A stretch of 64,000 nt of DNA. Origin: Lichtheimia corymbifera B2541. Taxonomy: Eukaryota > Mucoromycota > Mucoromycetes > Mucorales > Lichtheimiaceae. A program made the position numbers and the translations under genes. The stretch covers positions 241,215 through 305,214 of the forward strand of contig JNEU01001031.1 of assembly GCA_000697475.1 (NCBI GenBank), in the 5' to 3' direction. This document shows, piece after piece, positions 63,899-64,000 of this stretch (its first letter is position 1; every line of letters begins with the position of its first letter). Under the pieces are notes generated by a model, which saw only the letters and a program-made list of their open reading frames with translations, was not told the origin of the DNA and did not search any database.

Positions 63899-64000
63899 AC
63901 GTTTTTACATATGCTGAAAGCGTGATGCTATATGACAAGTGGTGTTTGTTCATTGCGAAGTATCATGCAAATGAGCTGTGTTACACAAACACGCCCCTCT
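63899..64000. repeat. foldback module B6, cut by the window end
   Basis: Left B arm plus the start of a reversed loop (TATCATGCAAATGAGCTGTG). Mirror partner of B1; the right arm lies beyond base 64000. Confidence 0.75.

Noticed and set aside
61742..64000. CRISPR-like array
   Set aside because: The spacing of palindromic units is regular, but modules are 130-320 bp, inverted rather than direct, and the host is a eukaryote.
61742..64000. Telomere or rDNA array
   Set aside because: No short G-rich telomeric tandem repeat and no rRNA-like sequence was seen.

Overview
This is nuclear DNA from a filamentous fungus, most likely an early-diverging Mucoromycota (Mucorales-type) genome. Almost every gene is broken by short introns of about 45-90 nt with GT..AG ends. 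Genes are packed on both strands and the UTRs are short. The gene set (chitin-precursor enzyme, GT10 fucosyltransferase, NRPS-like reductase, TORC2-type ankyrin protein, fungal bHLH) is fungal. I did not fix the genus. All exon models below were read by eye from splice consensus, reading-frame continuity and family conservation; exon ends may be off by a base or two.

From left to right: the 3' part of threonine deaminase (1-1476, +); an unidentified coiled-coil protein (1840-3520, -); a GT10 fucosyltransferase-like protein with a C-terminal membrane segment (3806-5139, -); a HUT1/SLC35B1 transporter (5215-6318, -); a GDS1-like winged helix fused to a PP2C phosphatase (7265-10041, +); dolichol-phosphate mannose synthase DPM1 (10848-11955, +); a small bHLH factor (12616-13736, +); a phytanoyl-CoA dioxygenase family enzyme (14136-15222, -); mitochondrial ArgJ (15506-16911, -); phosphoacetylglucosamine mutase (18125-20364, +); an ERMP1/Fxna-like M28 peptidase (22493-25674, -); a GDP-mannose transporter VRG4 (27361-28750, +); an orphan protein (28883-29776, -); a UBP12/USP15-type deubiquitinase (30653-34415, +); SEC9/SNAP-25 (34519-35549, +); PUS1 (35756-37537, +); a secreted choice-of-anchor-A-like protein (37603-39399, -); an AVO2-like ankyrin protein (40185-41621, +); a G-protein beta subunit (41754-43007, -); a PIAS/SIZ SUMO ligase (43208-45021, -); an MLP/TPR nuclear-basket protein (45347-50456, -); an HSL-type alpha/beta hydrolase (50720-52607, -); PYM (53091-53504, +); and an NRPS-like A-T-R reductase (53624-57042, -).

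Theme: between 3.8 and 28.8 kb five genes serve glycosylation or cell-wall precursor supply: the GT10 enzyme, HUT1, DPM1, AGM1 and VRG4. I infer loose co-location, not a co-regulated cluster. The rest is housekeeping: amino-acid synthesis, secretion, ubiquitin/SUMO, tRNA modification, nuclear pore and signalling.

From 57 kb to the end I see no convincing gene. This part holds a repeat family in two states. Four decayed directly oriented copies lie at 59.38-60.05 kb. A fresher array at 61.74-64.00 kb is built from foldback modules arranged almost mirror-symmetrically around about 63,080 and runs off the end of the window. This nested palindrome is the most unusual structure in the window.
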